From Flavobacterium sediminis (lineage in GTDB: Bacteria; Bacteroidota; Bacteroidia; Flavobacteriales; Flavobacteriaceae), in the NCBI RefSeq assembly GCF_003148385.1, contig NZ_CP029463.1, forward strand, positions 3,038,001-3,102,000: DNA of 64,000 nucleotides. Reading direction: 5' to 3'. Shown here in pieces: positions 38,630 through 48,143 of this stretch. Numbering within the stretch: the first letter of the stretch is position 1; the number at the start of each line of letters is the position of its first letter. The notes under the pieces are model-generated. The model was not told where the DNA came from. It saw only the letters and a list, made by a program, of their open reading frames with translations, and did no database searches. A program made the translations under genes and the position numbers.

Positions 38630-39649
38630 ATGGAAATAAATTTAATAAGTGATACAGTTACCAAACCAACTCAGGAAATGTTGGAGGCAATGTTTACGGC
38701 AAAAGTAGGGGATGATGTGTTTAAGCAAGACCCTACAGTAAACGAATTGGAGCGTTATACTGCAAGTTTATTCGGTAAAGAAGCGGCTTTGTTTTTTCCT
38801 AGTGGTACAATGGCTAATCAAACAGCTATACGATTGCATACTAAACCGGGTGATGAGGTTATTTGCGATAAATGGTCTCATATTTTTTTGTATGAAGGAG
38901 GCGGAGTTGCTGCAAACAGTGGTGTTTCTTGTCATTTAGTAGATGGAAGCAGAGGAAAGATTACGGCTCAGCAGGTAAAAGAAGTGATTAATGACCCCGA
39001 GTTTTATCACGCTCCTGTAACCCGATTGGTAAGTCTTGAAAATACAACAAATAAAGGGGGAGGAGCATGTTATGATCTTTCAGATATGCAAGCTATAGGA
39101 CAAGTCTGTGAAGAGCATGGATTAAAATATCATTTAGACGGTGCACGTTTGTGGAATGCTATGATTGCAAAACAGCAAAATCCTAAAGATTTCGGTCGGT
39201 TATTTGATACGATCTCAGTTTGTTTATCTAAAGGACTGGGAGCACCTGTAGGTTCTGTTTTGGTAGGTTCGGCAGAGGATATGAAAAAAGCAATGCGTGT
39301 CCGTAAATTGTTCGGAGGTAATATGCGGCAGTCCGGATATTTAGCAGCAGCAGGATTATATGCGCTACAACATAATATACAGAGGTTGTCAAAAGATCAT
39401 GAGCGCGCTCAGGACCTGGCTCAGGTATTATCAAAAAAAGAATGGGTTATGACAGTAGAACCGGCAGAAACTAATATAGTGATCTTTACATTGAAGCCTA
39501 CTGTTAATGAACAGGATTTTATTGAAAAACTGAAACAAAAGAATATTTTAATCAGTTCTATGGGGCAAGGAAAACTTAGGATGGTAACGCATTTAGACTA
39601 TCGTCAGGTAATGCATGATTATGTGATGGAAGTTTTAGATAAATTATAA
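38630..39649 (+). CDS. ltaE: Low-specificity L-threonine aldolase
   Basis: The 339-residue PLP enzyme of fold type I cleaves L-threonine or L-allo-threonine to glycine and acetaldehyde. Visible are ISDTVTKPT, VGDDVFKQDPTVNELE, the phosphate-binding FFPSGTMANQTAI, the PLP-binding HLDGARLWNA and Lys201 in SVCLSKGLGAPVGSVLVG, which forms the Schiff base. Length and order of motifs match the family. It is transcribed alone, with a strong terminator after it. Confidence 0.92.
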   Translation: MEINLISDTVTKPTQEMLEAMFTAKVGDDVFKQDPTVNELERYTASLFGKEAALFFPSGTMANQTAIRLHTKPGDEVICDKWSHIFLYEGGGVAANSGVSCHLVDGSRGKITAQQVKEVINDPEFYHAPVTRLVSLENTTNKGGGACYDLSDMQAIGQVCEEHGLKYHLDGARLWNAMIAKQQNPKDFGRLFDTISVCLSKGLGAPVGSVLVGSAEDMKKAMRVRKLFGGNMRQSGYLAAAGLYALQHNIQRLSKDHERAQDLAQVLSKKEWVMTVEPAETNIVIFTLKPTVNEQDFIEKLKQKNILISSMGQGKLRMVTHLDYRQVMHDYVMEVLDKL

Positions 39650-39651
39650 AA

Positions 39652-39681
39652 AAAAAGGATTCTGCAGAATCCTTTTTTTAT
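39652..39681. terminator. Bidirectional terminator between ltaE and the stress protein
   Basis: The perfect palindrome GGATTCTGCAGAATCC at 39657-39672 is flanked by A and T runs and serves the two convergent genes. Confidence 0.88.
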
Positions 39682-39698
39682 AAAAACACATCTGAAAT

Positions 39699-40187
39699 TT
39701 ATTCACTATCTAATTCCAAATGTAATTTGTCAGTATTCAGAATCTTTTCGGCAGTATCAATATCACTTTGATCGCCTCGAACAAAAAGAAGGAATTTACA
39801 TTCATTTAAATGATCCTCATATTTTTTAGCATTGTGCTTTTCTACACCTGCAAAGGTTAATATAGCAATAATACTGCTGCCGAATGCTCCTAAATCAGCT
39901 CCGGCAATTCCACCAACTAAAGCACCCGCGCCGTAAAGAAAACCAAGTCCCGGAATAGTAAAAACTCCTATTCCTGTAAGTATTCCTAATGTAGTTCCGG
40001 CAATAACTCCTAAACTGACTTCCGCTGCTTCAGCAGTGTCGTTAGTTTTAATGTGTACATGATTGTTGATTAAATCAGCTTTACCTAAAATAGAAACTTT
40101 TTCAGTATCAAAACCATTATTTTTTAGTTGATCAACTGCTTGTAGTGCTTTTTTGTGAGTTTCATAAACTGCAACTAATGTTTTCAT
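39699..40187 (-). CDS. GSP17M/YflT-like stress protein
   Basis: The 162-residue protein starts TLVAVYETHKKALQAVDQLKNNGF, the N-terminal alpha/beta motif of the GSP17M (heat-induced stress protein YflT) domain. A long glycine- and alanine-rich hydrophobic stretch follows (VIAGTTLGILTGIGVF...GALVGGIAGADLGAF) and could insert in the membrane. The C-terminal part (NECKFLLFVRGDQSDIDTAEKIL) repeats the alpha/beta motif. The function is unknown apart from stress association in related bacteria. The gene stands alone. Confidence 0.78.
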   Translation of the reverse strand: MKTLVAVYETHKKALQAVDQLKNNGFDTEKVSILGKADLINNHVHIKTNDTAEAAEVSLGVIAGTTLGILTGIGVFTIPGLGFLYGAGALVGGIAGADLGAFGSSIIAILTFAGVEKHNAKKYEDHLNECKFLLFVRGDQSDIDTAEKILNTDKLHLELDSE

Positions 40188-40259
40188 GATTTCTGTTTTT
40201 TAAGTTAACTATATAAAGTTAAGGCTTTTCAACGGAAACACTATTAGAGAAAAGTTAAT

Positions 40260-40583
40260 TTATTTGAATAAATCCATTCCGGGGATATTAGGCATCCCTT
40301 CTTTGGCAACTGCGGCAATTTCGGTTTCATTAACCTGAGTAGCACGCTCAATAGCTTTGTTTAAAACATTTACCAGATAATCTTCCAGCATTTCTTTGTC
40401 CTGTAAAAGATCGTCACTAACAGTAATGTTTTTAATAGTTCTGTTGGCTGTAATGGTTACTTCTAATAAACCATCCGAACTTTTTTCGTCAATTAAAACG
40501 GTGTCTAAACGTTTTTTGGTTGCTTCTACTTTTTCTTGGGTTTCTTTGATTTTTCCCATCATACCCATTAAGTCTCCGAACAT
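40260..40583 (-). CDS. YbaB/EbfC-family nucleoid-associated protein
   Basis: The 107-residue protein has the YbaB pattern: an N-terminal helix [20 protein letters not shown] with repeated methionines, a central beta sheet ([32 protein letters not shown]) and a C-terminal helix. These proteins bind DNA as tweezer-shaped dimers. The dnaX-recR neighbourhood common elsewhere is not present here. Confidence 0.9.
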   Translation of the reverse strand: MFGDLMGMMGKIKETQEKVEATKKRLDTVLIDEKSSDGLLEVTITANRTIKNITVSDDLLQDKEMLEDYLVNVLNKAIERATQVNETEIAAVAKEGMPNIPGMDLFK

Positions 40584-40651
40584 AAATGTTAAATTTTAAT
40601 TTTGAACGACAAATTTAGTAAATTTATACTCATTAATAAATCTATAAATTC

Positions 40652-42784
40652 ATGAGAAAAATTTCGGTCGTCCTGTATATTTCCATTACTTTTGTTCTTT
40701 CTTGTAATTCCAAAAAATCAGAAATGAATACAGATGTGCAGCCCCCGATTGCCAAAAAAATACCGTATAAATTAGAAAAACACAACGATGTCAGAATCGA
40801 TAACTATTACTGGTTAAACCAAAGAGAAGATCCGGAAGTTGTGGCTTATCTGGAAAAAGAGAATGAGTACTATCAGAAAATGACGGCTCATACAAAGAAA
40901 CTTCAGGAAGATTTATTTCAGGAGATGAAATCTCGAATTAAGGAAGACGATACCTCAGTTCCTTATTTTTACAACGGATATTACTACATTACTCGTTTTG
41001 AAACCGGAAAAGATTATCCTATTTATGCTCGTAAAAAAGGAAGTTTGGATGCTCAGGAAGAAATTATGTTTGACTGTAATGAAATGGCTAAAGGGCATTC
41101 TTATTTTAATTTGAATGGTATCAGTGTGAGTGAAGATAACGAATGGTGTTCATTTGGAGTAGATACCGTTTCAAGACGCCAGTATACAATTAAAGTTAAA
41201 AATCTGAAGACCGGTGAAATTTTACCGGAAGCTATTGAGAATGCCACAGGAAGTACAGCTTGGGCAAGTGACAATAAAACTTTCTTTTACACTAAAAAAG
41301 ATCCGCAAACTCTTCGTTCTGATAAAATATATAAGCATATATTAGGAACAGAACCGGCTAAAGACGAATTGGTTTTCCATGAAAAGGATGATACTTTTTA
41401 TACGTTTGTATATAAAGAAAAATCTAAAAAATATCTGGTTATCGGTTCTACAAGTACGTTGACCTCAGAATATCAGGTTTTAGAGGCAAATGATCCGTCC
41501 GGGAAGTTTCGTGTTTTCCAGAAAAGAGTAAGAGGAGTAGAATATTCCATTTCTCATTTCGGAGACAGCTTTTATATATTGACTAATAAAGATAAGGCAA
41601 CTAACTTTAAATTGATGAAGACTCCCGAAAAGGCTACGATCTCTGAGCATTGGGTTGATCTGATTCCGCATAGGAAAGAAGTCCTTTTAGAAGGAATTGA
41701 TATTTTTAAGGATTATTTGGTAGTTGAAGAACGTTCCAACGGATTGAATAAAATTCAGATTCGCCCGTGGAGTGGGGAAGAGCCTTATTATCTGCCTTTC
41801 GAAAGTGAGACCTATACCGCTTACACAACTACAAACCCTGATTTTGATACAGAATTGTTGCGTTTTGCTTACCAATCATTGGCTACGCCTTCATCGGTGA
41901 TTGATTTTAACATGCGTACCAAAGAGAAAACGGTTTTAAAAGAACAGGAAGTGCTTGGAGGCAAATTCGATAAAAATAATTATCAGGAAGAACGTATTTG
42001 GGCTACCGCTGAAGACGGAACTAAAGTTCCGGTTTCTTTAGTCTACAGAAAAGGAGTTCAAAAGGATGGAAAAAATCCGTTATTGCAATATGCTTACGGT
42101 TCTTATGGTTCTTCAATGGATCCTTGGTTCTCTACAACACGTTTGAGTTTATTAGACAGAGGATTTATTTTTGCGATAGCTCACATCAGAGGCGGAGAAG
42201 ATTTAGGAAGAGATTGGTATGAAGATGGAAAGTTGTTAAAAAAGAAAAATACATTTACTGATTTTATTGATTGCTCTGAATATTTGATAAAAGAAGGATA
42301 TACTTCCCGAGAGCATTTGTATGCGGAAGGAGGATCGGCCGGAGGCTTGTTGATGGGAGCAGTAGCAAATATGGCACCGGAATTGTATCATGGGATCATA
42401 GCTCAAGTTCCTTTTGTAGATGTAGTTACAACGATGCTGGACGATTCTATTCCCTTAACGACTGGAGAATATGATGAGTGGGGAAATCCTAACGATAAAG
42501 AATATTATGATTACATGCTTTCGTATTCACCTTATGATAATGTTAAGGCACAGGATTATCCTAATATGTACATTTCCACAGGATTACATGATTCGCAGGT
42601 GCAATATTGGGAACCTGCCAAATGGGTAGCCAAATTACGAGATATGAAAACTGATAAAAATCTCTTATTTTTAGATACAAATATGGATGCGGGTCATGGC
42701 GGTGCTTCAGGGCGCTTTGAAGCACTGAAAGAATTAGCTAAGGAATTTGCGTTTTTGTTAGATTTAGAAAAAATTAAGGAATAG
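40652..42784 (+). CDS. S9A-family oligopeptidase (oligopeptidase B-like), lipoprotein
   Basis: The 710-residue protein has a lipoprotein signal (ITFVLSC) and then a prolyl-oligopeptidase layout: an N-terminal propeller domain and a C-terminal alpha/beta hydrolase. The catalytic triad is Ser562 in [13 protein letters not shown], Asp647 in [11 protein letters not shown] and His682 in DAGHGGASG. The start ([21 protein letters not shown]) and the motifs [15 protein letters not shown] are typical of oligopeptidase B (protease II). It probably degrades peptides in the periplasm or at the outer membrane. Gene stands alone; promoter not evident. Confidence 0.92.
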   Translation: MRKISVVLYISITFVLSCNSKKSEMNTDVQPPIAKKIPYKLEKHNDVRIDNYYWLNQREDPEVVAYLEKENEYYQKMTAHTKKLQEDLFQEMKSRIKEDDTSVPYFYNGYYYITRFETGKDYPIYARKKGSLDAQEEIMFDCNEMAKGHSYFNLNGISVSEDNEWCSFGVDTVSRRQYTIKVKNLKTGEILPEAIENATGSTAWASDNKTFFYTKKDPQTLRSDKIYKHILGTEPAKDELVFHEKDDTFYTFVYKEKSKKYLVIGSTSTLTSEYQVLEANDPSGKFRVFQKRVRGVEYSISHFGDSFYILTNKDKATNFKLMKTPEKATISEHWVDLIPHRKEVLLEGIDIFKDYLVVEERSNGLNKIQIRPWSGEEPYYLPFESETYTAYTTTNPDFDTELLRFAYQSLATPSSVIDFNMRTKEKTVLKEQEVLGGKFDKNNYQEERIWATAEDGTKVPVSLVYRKGVQKDGKNPLLQYAYGSYGSSMDPWFSTTRLSLLDRGFIFAIAHIRGGEDLGRDWYEDGKLLKKKNTFTDFIDCSEYLIKEGYTSREHLYAEGGSAGGLLMGAVANMAPELYHGIIAQVPFVDVVTTMLDDSIPLTTGEYDEWGNPNDKEYYDYMLSYSPYDNVKAQDYPNMYISTGLHDSQVQYWEPAKWVAKLRDMKTDKNLLFLDTNMDAGHGGASGRFEALKELAKEFAFLLDLEKIKE

Positions 42785-42799
42785 TTAAACTTTTTTTGT

Positions 42800-42807
42800 T
42801 AAATTTG
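42800..42807 (+). promoter_or_regulatory. Possible -7 promoter element for the cysteine synthase-like gene
   Basis: TAAATTTG at 42800-42807 matches the Bacteroidota -7 consensus; no convincing -33 element is seen. It would place transcription start about 55 bases before the ATG at 42868, which argues against the upstream TTG at 42796. Confidence 0.4.
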
Positions 42808-42867
42808 CATGGTTTTGGGGTTGTCAAAAATAAATACAGAAAGCCTACCACAACTAATTTTTTATTT

Positions 42868-43908
42868 ATGAAAGAAGAAATAAAAGCCTACGATAATGTT
42901 CTTGCACTAATAGGGAACACGCCGTTGTTAAAATTAAGTAAAGTTACATCGAATCTGGAAGGTAACTTTTATGCAAAAGTAGAAGCCTTTAATCCTGGAC
43001 ATTCTGCAAAAGATAGAATAGCATTATATATTATTGAAGAAGCAGAGAGGAGAGGAATACTTAAACCGGGTGATACCATTATCGAAACGACTTCAGGAAA
43101 CACAGGATTTAGTATAGCAATGGTTAGTATTATCAAAGGATATGAGTGTATACTAGCAGTTAGTTCTAAATCTTCTAAAGACAAGATTGATATGTTAAGA
43201 GCAATGGGAGCCAAAGTATATCTTTGCCCGGCTCATGTATCAGCTGACGATGAACGGTCTTATTACAGTGTAGCGAAACGTTTACACGAAGAAACAAAAG
43301 GTTCAATTTATATCAATCAATATTTTAATGAATTAAATATTGAAGCGCATTATAAAACTACCGGACCTGAAATTTGGGAACAAACCAATGGAAAAATCAC
43401 CCATTTAGTGGCGTGTAGCGGTACAGGAGGAACTATCTCAGGAACTGCTAAGTTCTTAAAGGAAATGAATCCTGATATTAAAGTTCTGGGAGTGGATGCT
43501 TACGGTTCAATACTGAAAAAATACCACGAAACCCGTGAGTTTGACAGTAATGAGATCTATCCTTACAGAATTGAAGGTTTAGGTAAGAATTTGATCCCTA
43601 CAGCAACTGATTTTGATGCAATCGATAAATTTATGAAAGTATCAGATGAGGAAAGTGCACATACAGCACGAGAAATTTCAAGAGTAGAAGGCTTGTTTGT
43701 AGGTTATACTTCAGGTGCAGCTCTACAAGCAGTTCGTCAATATGCTGAGGAAGGTGAGTTTACAAAAGACAGTAATGTCGTTATTATTTTCCCGGATCAC
43801 GGTTCGCGTTATATGAGTAAAGTATATAGTGATGAGTGGATGAATGATCAAGGATTTTTTGATAGCGTAAATATAGAAGCTAATCAAAAAGTAGAAGTGA
43901 TTAAATAA
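42868..43908 (+). CDS. PLP-dependent cysteine synthase-family enzyme
   Basis: The protein of about 346 residues starts at ATG 42868 ([20 protein letters not shown]); an in-frame TTG at 42796 precedes the likely promoter and is rejected. Motifs: [10 protein letters not shown], the PLP lysine in [12 protein letters not shown] (usually NPGGSVKDR), [13 protein letters not shown], the glycine loop [15 protein letters not shown], and SGAALQAV with [18 protein letters not shown]. It belongs to the cysteine synthase/cystathionine beta-synthase group of fold type II. The exact reaction, O-acetylserine sulfhydrylase or cystathionine beta-synthase, cannot be settled. It has its own terminator. Confidence 0.9.
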   Translation: MKEEIKAYDNVLALIGNTPLLKLSKVTSNLEGNFYAKVEAFNPGHSAKDRIALYIIEEAERRGILKPGDTIIETTSGNTGFSIAMVSIIKGYECILAVSSKSSKDKIDMLRAMGAKVYLCPAHVSADDERSYYSVAKRLHEETKGSIYINQYFNELNIEAHYKTTGPEIWEQTNGKITHLVACSGTGGTISGTAKFLKEMNPDIKVLGVDAYGSILKKYHETREFDSNEIYPYRIEGLGKNLIPTATDFDAIDKFMKVSDEESAHTAREISRVEGLFVGYTSGAALQAVRQYAEEGEFTKDSNVVIIFPDHGSRYMSKVYSDEWMNDQGFFDSVNIEANQKVEVIK

Positions 43909-43933
43909 TAGAAAATTATAATATCTCTATACT

Positions 43934-43961
43934 AAAAAAGCTCCGAATCGGAGCTTTTTTA
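43934..43961. terminator. Bidirectional terminator after the cysteine synthase-like gene
   Basis: AAAAAAGCTCCGA and TCGGAGCTTTTTT form the stem; it serves this gene and the convergent NlpC/P60 gene. Confidence 0.88.
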
Positions 43962-43965
43962 TATT

Positions 43966-44727
43966 TTAAATTATTTTCTTAATAACTCTTAATTTGTGAG
44001 TATGTCTGTTTGTTTCGGCATTGTAGATGCCTAAATGATCCAGACGATCAATTCGAACCTTTCCGGATGCATGAATAATATGATTGTTTTCCATCATAAT
44101 TCCTACATGGATGATATTCCCTTCTTCATCATCAAAAAAGGCTAAATCTCCGGGTTCACTTTCTTCAATAAAACTAAGAGGTTCTCCTTGAGTAGCCTGT
44201 TGGGATGCATCTCTTAAAATATGATATCCGTTCAATCGATAAGCCATTTGCGTGAAGCCGGAACAGTCTATTCCGAAAGGGGATTTTCCACCCCACAGAT
44301 AAGGAGCGTTAAGGTACATGAAAGCCGTTTTAACAATAGCGGTTTTAGACTTAATACCACATGTTTTTAGCCCTTCGAAAGCATAATTCTTAGTGTTAAT
44401 ATTTTCGTGGCTTAAAAAGGAAAGTGAAGAGCCCAAAGGAATGGCGATCAACTCGTTTTCAGGATTTGTAATGTATTCAATCAGATCAGCATTCAGAACT
44501 TCCGGAGTTTCCAGTAGATCTGCATATTGATTTTCGGAAATTTTAAAAAATTGTTTATTGTCAACCCAACCCGTGTATTGGTCAAAAGCGGTTTCAATCT
44601 TACTCCATTTAGGAGTTTCTTCAATAATTTTAAAAAATTCTCCAAATAACAATTGGGAAACCTGTTCGCTTCTGTCTGATGCTTCAGAACGAATGGGAAC
44701 TATGGCAAGATTACAAATTCCGAACAT
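43966..44727 (-). CDS. NlpC/P60 (C40) peptidoglycan endopeptidase
   Basis: The 253-residue protein has an N-terminal bacterial SH3-like region (about 1-60: VPIRSEASDRSEQVSQLLFGE, WSKIETAFDQYTGWVDNKQF), then a second SH3-like segment and a C-terminal NlpC/P60 domain. The catalytic Cys is in FGIDCSGFTQMAYR, the His in IIHVGIMM, with a following His in NHIIHASG. These enzymes cleave the peptide part of peptidoglycan. No obvious signal peptide: the start MFGICNLAIVPIRSE is not hydrophobic enough, so the enzyme may act in cell-wall recycling in the cytoplasm, or the true start may lie elsewhere. Confidence 0.87.
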   Translation of the reverse strand: MFGICNLAIVPIRSEASDRSEQVSQLLFGEFFKIIEETPKWSKIETAFDQYTGWVDNKQFFKISENQYADLLETPEVLNADLIEYITNPENELIAIPLGSSLSFLSHENINTKNYAFEGLKTCGIKSKTAIVKTAFMYLNAPYLWGGKSPFGIDCSGFTQMAYRLNGYHILRDASQQATQGEPLSFIEESEPGDLAFFDDEEGNIIHVGIMMENNHIIHASGKVRIDRLDHLGIYNAETNRHTHKLRVIKKII

Positions 44728-44749
44728 TAAAACAATTATAATATTAAAT

Positions 44750-44781
44750 AAAAAACACCGGATAGGATATCCGATGTTTTA
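44750..44781 (-). terminator. Terminator of the thiolase gene
   Basis: On the minus strand an ACATCGGATA and TATCCGGTGT stem, with one G-T mismatch pair, is followed by a T run. Confidence 0.75.
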
Positions 44782-44794
44782 TAAAGGAAATATA

Positions 44795-45973
44795 TTAAGC
44801 TTTTTCGATTACAATAGTTGAAGCACCACCACCACCATTACAGATAGCAGCAGCTCCTAATTTAGCATTGTTTTGTTCCAATACATTTAACAAGGTAACA
44901 ACGATGCGCGCTCCCGAACATCCCAGAGGATGTCCTAATGAAACAGCCCCGCCGTTAACATTGATCTTATCTTCACTTAAACCTAAAATCTTAGCATTGG
45001 CTAAACCGACAACAGAGAATGCTTCGTTAAACTCAAAGAAATCAATATCTGTTAATTCTAGATTTGCTTTCTGTAAAGCTTTAGGTAAAGCTTTTGATGG
45101 AGCAGTAGTAAACCATTTTGGTTCCTGAGCAGCATCGGCAAAAGATTTAATATATGCTAATGGTTGTAATCCTAATGCGCTAGCTTTTTCTTCGCTCATT
45201 AACACTACAGCTGCAGCTCCGTCATTGATTGTAGAAGCATTGGCAGCAGTAACAGTTCCTTCTTTTGTGAATACAGGAGATAATACTGGGATTTTATCTA
45301 GTTTAACATTGGTAAATTCTTCATCTTTAGATACTAAGATAGGTTCTCCTCTTCGTTGCGGAACTTCCACTGGAACAATTTCTGAATCAAACTTCCCGTT
45401 TTCCCAAGCTTTTGCAGACCTTTCATAAGACTGAACTGTAAAACGATCTTGTTCTTCTCTGGTAATTTGGTATTCTGTTGCACATTGATCAGCAAATACC
45501 CCCATAGGTTGGTTGTCATAGGCATCAAACAAACCATCTCGTTGTAAACCATCGGCTAGAGTAGCAGGCCCGAATTTAACACCATTTCTCATGTGTACGT
45601 AATGAGGGATTAAGCTCATGTTTTCCATACCACCGGCTACGATAATATCAGCATCACCACATTGGATAGCCTGAGCGCCCTGCATGATTGCTTTCATACC
45701 ACTGGAACATACTTTATTAATGGTTGTACAAGGTACAGTGTTAGGTATTCCGGCATATAACGCAGCTTGACGTGCAGGAGCTTGTCCGTTGTTAGCCTGA
45801 ACAACATTTCCCATTAATACTTCGTCAACTTCTTCCGGTTTTAAATTGATTTTATTTAGTGCTCCTTTTATAGCAGTTGCTCCTAATTTTGTAGCCGGTA
45901 CACTGGATAAAGCTCCCATGAAGCTACCGATCGGAGTTCTGACTGCAGAAACAATAACAACTTTTTTACTCAT
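44795..45973 (-). CDS. Acetyl-CoA C-acyltransferase (thiolase)
   Basis: The 392-residue protein is a thiolase of the acetoacetyl-CoA/3-ketoacyl-CoA type: acyl-accepting Cys89 in NKVCSSGMKAIMQGAQ, the NEAFS motif (FFEFNEAFSVVGLAN), the catalytic His in GGAVSLGHPLGCSGARI, and the base Cys in AAICNGGGGASTIV. It condenses two acetyl-CoA or works in beta-oxidation; the direction cannot be settled. Length and motif order are complete. It has its own terminator and no beta-oxidation partners nearby. Confidence 0.92.
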   Translation of the reverse strand: MSKKVVIVSAVRTPIGSFMGALSSVPATKLGATAIKGALNKINLKPEEVDEVLMGNVVQANNGQAPARQAALYAGIPNTVPCTTINKVCSSGMKAIMQGAQAIQCGDADIIVAGGMENMSLIPHYVHMRNGVKFGPATLADGLQRDGLFDAYDNQPMGVFADQCATEYQITREEQDRFTVQSYERSAKAWENGKFDSEIVPVEVPQRRGEPILVSKDEEFTNVKLDKIPVLSPVFTKEGTVTAANASTINDGAAAVVLMSEEKASALGLQPLAYIKSFADAAQEPKWFTTAPSKALPKALQKANLELTDIDFFEFNEAFSVVGLANAKILGLSEDKINVNGGAVSLGHPLGCSGARIVVTLLNVLEQNNAKLGAAAICNGGGGASTIVIEKA

Positions 45974-46169
45974 GATGTGTTTATTTAGTTTTTGCGAATT
46001 TACTATTTTTATTCCAAAAAAATTCTTTAAATCAATCGAAATAGTGAATTATTAACGTAAATAAGGGAGAGCTCTTTTTTTTAGTAAAAAAAGTTGTTTT
46101 GCTATCTGTTTGAATTTTAAATCGTTTCATTTTTTTTTAAAATAAAAATGAAAAAACTTTAGAAAATAG

Positions 46170-46200
46170 TTGTAAATAATAATAGTAAGGCTTACATTTG
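46170..46200 (+). promoter_or_regulatory. Promoter of the tRNA operon
   Basis: TTG at 46170-46172 and TACATTTG at 46193-46200 are spaced by 20 bases, the best match to the Bacteroidota consensus in the window. The tRNA-Ser gene starts 36 bases downstream. Confidence 0.78.
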
Positions 46201-46236
46201 CAACCGCAAAAAAGATAAGTTCTTTTAAAGATTTAA

Positions 46237-46320
46237 GGAGAGGTGCCGGAGTGGTAACGGAGCAGATTGCTAATCTGTCATCGGGTAACCGATGCCAGGG
46301 TTCGAGTCCCTGTCTCTCCG
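46237..46320 (+). tRNA. tRNA-Ser (GCT)
   Basis: GGAGAGG at the 5' end pairs with TCTCTCC at the 3' end. The anticodon loop TTGCTAA carries GCT. A long variable arm (ATCGGGTAACCGAT) and the T arm GGGTTCGAGTCCC confirm a serine tRNA. The CCA end is not encoded. Confidence 0.95.
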
Positions 46321-46330
46321 CTTCTTTTTT

Positions 46331-46405
46331 CGGGGTGTAGCGTAGCCCGGTCATCGCGCCTGGTTTGGGACCAGGAGGTCGCAGGTTCGAATCCTGCCAC
46401 CCCGA
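46331..46405 (+). tRNA. tRNA-Pro (TGG)
   Basis: CGGGGTG pairs with CACCCCG, and the anticodon stem-loop CCTGGTTTGGGACCAGG carries TGG. The T arm GCAGGTTCGAATCCTGC is standard. CCA is not encoded. Confidence 0.94.
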
Positions 46406-46418
46406 CGGATAAAATAAT

Positions 46419-46492
46419 GGTCTCGTAGCTCAGCTGGATAGAGCAACTGCCTTCTAAGCAGTAGGTCTCAGGTTCGAATCCTGACGGGATCA
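46419..46492 (+). tRNA. tRNA-Arg (TCT)
   Basis: GGTCTCG pairs with CGGGATC allowing G-T pairs; the anticodon stem-loop CTGCCTTCTAAGCAG carries TCT, and the T arm TCAGGTTCGAATCCTGA is standard. It is the last tRNA of the cluster and is followed at once by a terminator. Confidence 0.94.
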
Positions 46493-46493
46493 C

Positions 46494-46529
46494 AAAAAGC
46501 CTAGTAAATTTATTTACTAGGCTTTTTTG
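46494..46529 (+). terminator. Terminator of the tRNA operon
   Basis: AAAAAGCCTAGTAAAT and ATTTACTAGGCTTTTTT form a long stem with a T run, directly after tRNA-Arg. Confidence 0.9.
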
Positions 46530-46610
46530 TTTTTAAATATTGTGTTATTAGTGTACCTTAGATTAGAGAAATCAGATACAATGTTCTATTTTCAGGAGTG
46601 CATAAATTTT

Positions 46611-47060
46611 ATGAAAACAAAAATGGAAAGACTCGTTGTTTTTATTTTTTTTCTTCTATTTAATTCACAATTAAATTCTCAGGTAATTGAGAGTTATATT
46701 GATTTCTCTAAAAATGCAAAGCTTCAAAAAGATTATATATTTGAAGAACCTGAATCAGGCATTAGTCAGAAAGTTAATTATTTGGGAGAAATTATTGCTG
46801 GAAATAAGATAAAGTATAAAGTGTTGATATCTCATATTAACCTTTTCGGAAAAGGAGTAAATGAATTGATCTTTATTTCAGATAAAAATGAAGAATATAT
46901 TTATGCTTTAGATTTACCGAAAGATTTTCCTCTGTTTATAAAAGACAATAAGTTATTTTTTGAGGATGAAACGGAGGGAGTGCAAAGTATGATAGTTTCA
47001 GATTTATTGAATTGGTTTTGTTCTCCTTTTGGATGTTTCCCTAGGAAAAACAGAAAATAA
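46611..47060 (+). CDS. Hypothetical secreted protein
   Basis: The ATG at 46611 gives a 149-residue protein with a signal peptide (LVVFIFFLLFNSQLNSQ) and an AGGAG-like ribosome-binding site about a dozen bases upstream; the in-frame TTG at 46527 lies in the tRNA terminator and is rejected. The mature part shows beta strands with GEIIAGNKIKYKVLISHINLFG and ends in SPFGCFPRKNRK. I do not recognise a family. It lies between the tRNA operon and another small secreted protein, both probably recent or lineage-specific genes. Confidence 0.68.
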   Translation: MKTKMERLVVFIFFLLFNSQLNSQVIESYIDFSKNAKLQKDYIFEEPESGISQKVNYLGEIIAGNKIKYKVLISHINLFGKGVNELIFISDKNEEYIYALDLPKDFPLFIKDNKLFFEDETEGVQSMIVSDLLNWFCSPFGCFPRKNRK

Positions 47061-47202
47061 TAATCCTTTCCGGATTATTGGTAACACATTTAACTTTTTT
47101 AAGAATTAGTTCGATAAAAGACAGATGGATTTTTTACGGACTGTAATTTTTCTGTATTTTTGAATTAAGATCAAAAAAGCAACTGTTTATTAGTGTAGAA
47201 TT

Positions 47203-47703
47203 ATGAAAATCAAAATCTTATATAGTATCTTTTTTCTTTTTGTTTCCGTAGTCATTACTGCTCAGAATTTTGAATTGAAAGATCCGGATATCATTGCATT
47301 GAAAGAAAAAGCAAAATCAAAAGACTTTTCAGAAGAGATAGTCTATCTGTATTTTTTAGAGAATTATAAACCGACTTCCGAGAAAATTAAGATTAAAAGA
47401 TCCGATTATCTTGAAGATAGTATTTGTTCTTTTGAACAAACATTTGAAAATAACATCCGTTACGTTGTAAATAATTGTGATGAAGAAGGAGGAGCTACAA
47501 TTAACATCTTTTTGCCTAAAATAGAAAAAGAGAAGATTAAAAAATGGATTGAAAAAATATATAGTGCCGAAGCCGGAGATGTAAAAAATAAATGGTATAG
47601 TGGTAAAGATATTTACGGTCCGGAAGATAAAGGAGCGGGTTGTTATTATGAGATAACACCTAAACAAAAGGAGTGGAGTATTAGTATCTTTTGCGGATGT
47701 TAA
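47203..47703 (+). CDS. Hypothetical secreted protein
   Basis: The 166-residue protein has a signal peptide (ILYSIFFLFVSVVITAQN) and four or five cysteines, including CSFEQTF, NNCDEEGG, GAGCYYEITPKQ and a C-terminal ISIFCGC. Paired cysteines suggest disulfides outside the cytoplasm. I do not recognise a family. A weak -7-like TATTTTTG lies upstream at about 47153. Confidence 0.72.
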   Translation: MKIKILYSIFFLFVSVVITAQNFELKDPDIIALKEKAKSKDFSEEIVYLYFLENYKPTSEKIKIKRSDYLEDSICSFEQTFENNIRYVVNNCDEEGGATINIFLPKIEKEKIKKWIEKIYSAEAGDVKNKWYSGKDIYGPEDKGAGCYYEITPKQKEWSISIFCGC

Positions 47704-47805
47704 ATTGCCTATATAGGCTTGGAAAACCAACAAAATCAAAAATTATTTATCAAAATTAAAATAAGTTCCTACCTTAGCGCTATTGTTCTTTACGTAGTTT
47801 CTATC

Positions 47806-47975
47806 AAACGGAAAAGGTTGTTCTTAGCGGAACATTAATAGGGAATCCGGTGTAAATCCGGAGCTGTCGCGCAACTGTAAGTAATTTCATGATTTTTATC
47901 CTTAGTGATCCACTGTTTCTTATAACGGGAAGGATGGTAAAAATTGTTACAAGCCAGGAGACCTGCCTGTTTCTG
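47806..47975 (+). promoter_or_regulatory. Cobalamin riboswitch
   Basis: The core GGGAATCCGGTG (47841-47852), followed by AAATCCGGAGCTGTCGCGCAACTGTAA, and the B12 box GCCAGGAGACCTGCC (47954-47968) are diagnostic of the adenosylcobalamin/hydroxocobalamin riboswitch. It lies on the plus strand. The expected target, a TonB-dependent B12 receptor, a B12-synthesis gene or a B12-independent isozyme, is absent: the nearest gene downstream is a thioesterase 285 bases away. No T-run terminator follows closely, so if functional it may act on translation. The 556 bases 47704-48259 otherwise hold only very short ORFs and hairpins. Confidence 0.92.
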
Positions 47976-48143
47976 ATATGACGGTACTTTCGCGATCTGA
48001 AGTTAGAGTCAATTTTGGTGTCGAATTGGCGGAGTTTTAATTCCGACCAATACATAATCTATTCTCTTTTTTTATTGCAAAATGTGCTGCGAAGTTATTT
48101 GAAGAACTTTTAAATTATTGTTTAATATTTAAAAGTAAATGAA

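Noticed and set aside
42796..42868. TTG at 42796 as start of the cysteine synthase-like gene
   Set aside because: A -7 promoter element overlaps that position, and the extra 24 residues do not match the family; ATG at 42868 is preferred.
46127..46493. Two open minus-strand frames across the tRNA cluster, resembling GFEPATS-type peptides
   Set aside because: They are antisense to three well-formed tRNA genes; such ORFs are a known artefact of tRNA sequence.
47804..48055. Open minus-strand frame of 83 codons
   Set aside because: It lies across the cobalamin riboswitch on the opposite strand, and its codons follow the RNA structure, not a protein pattern.
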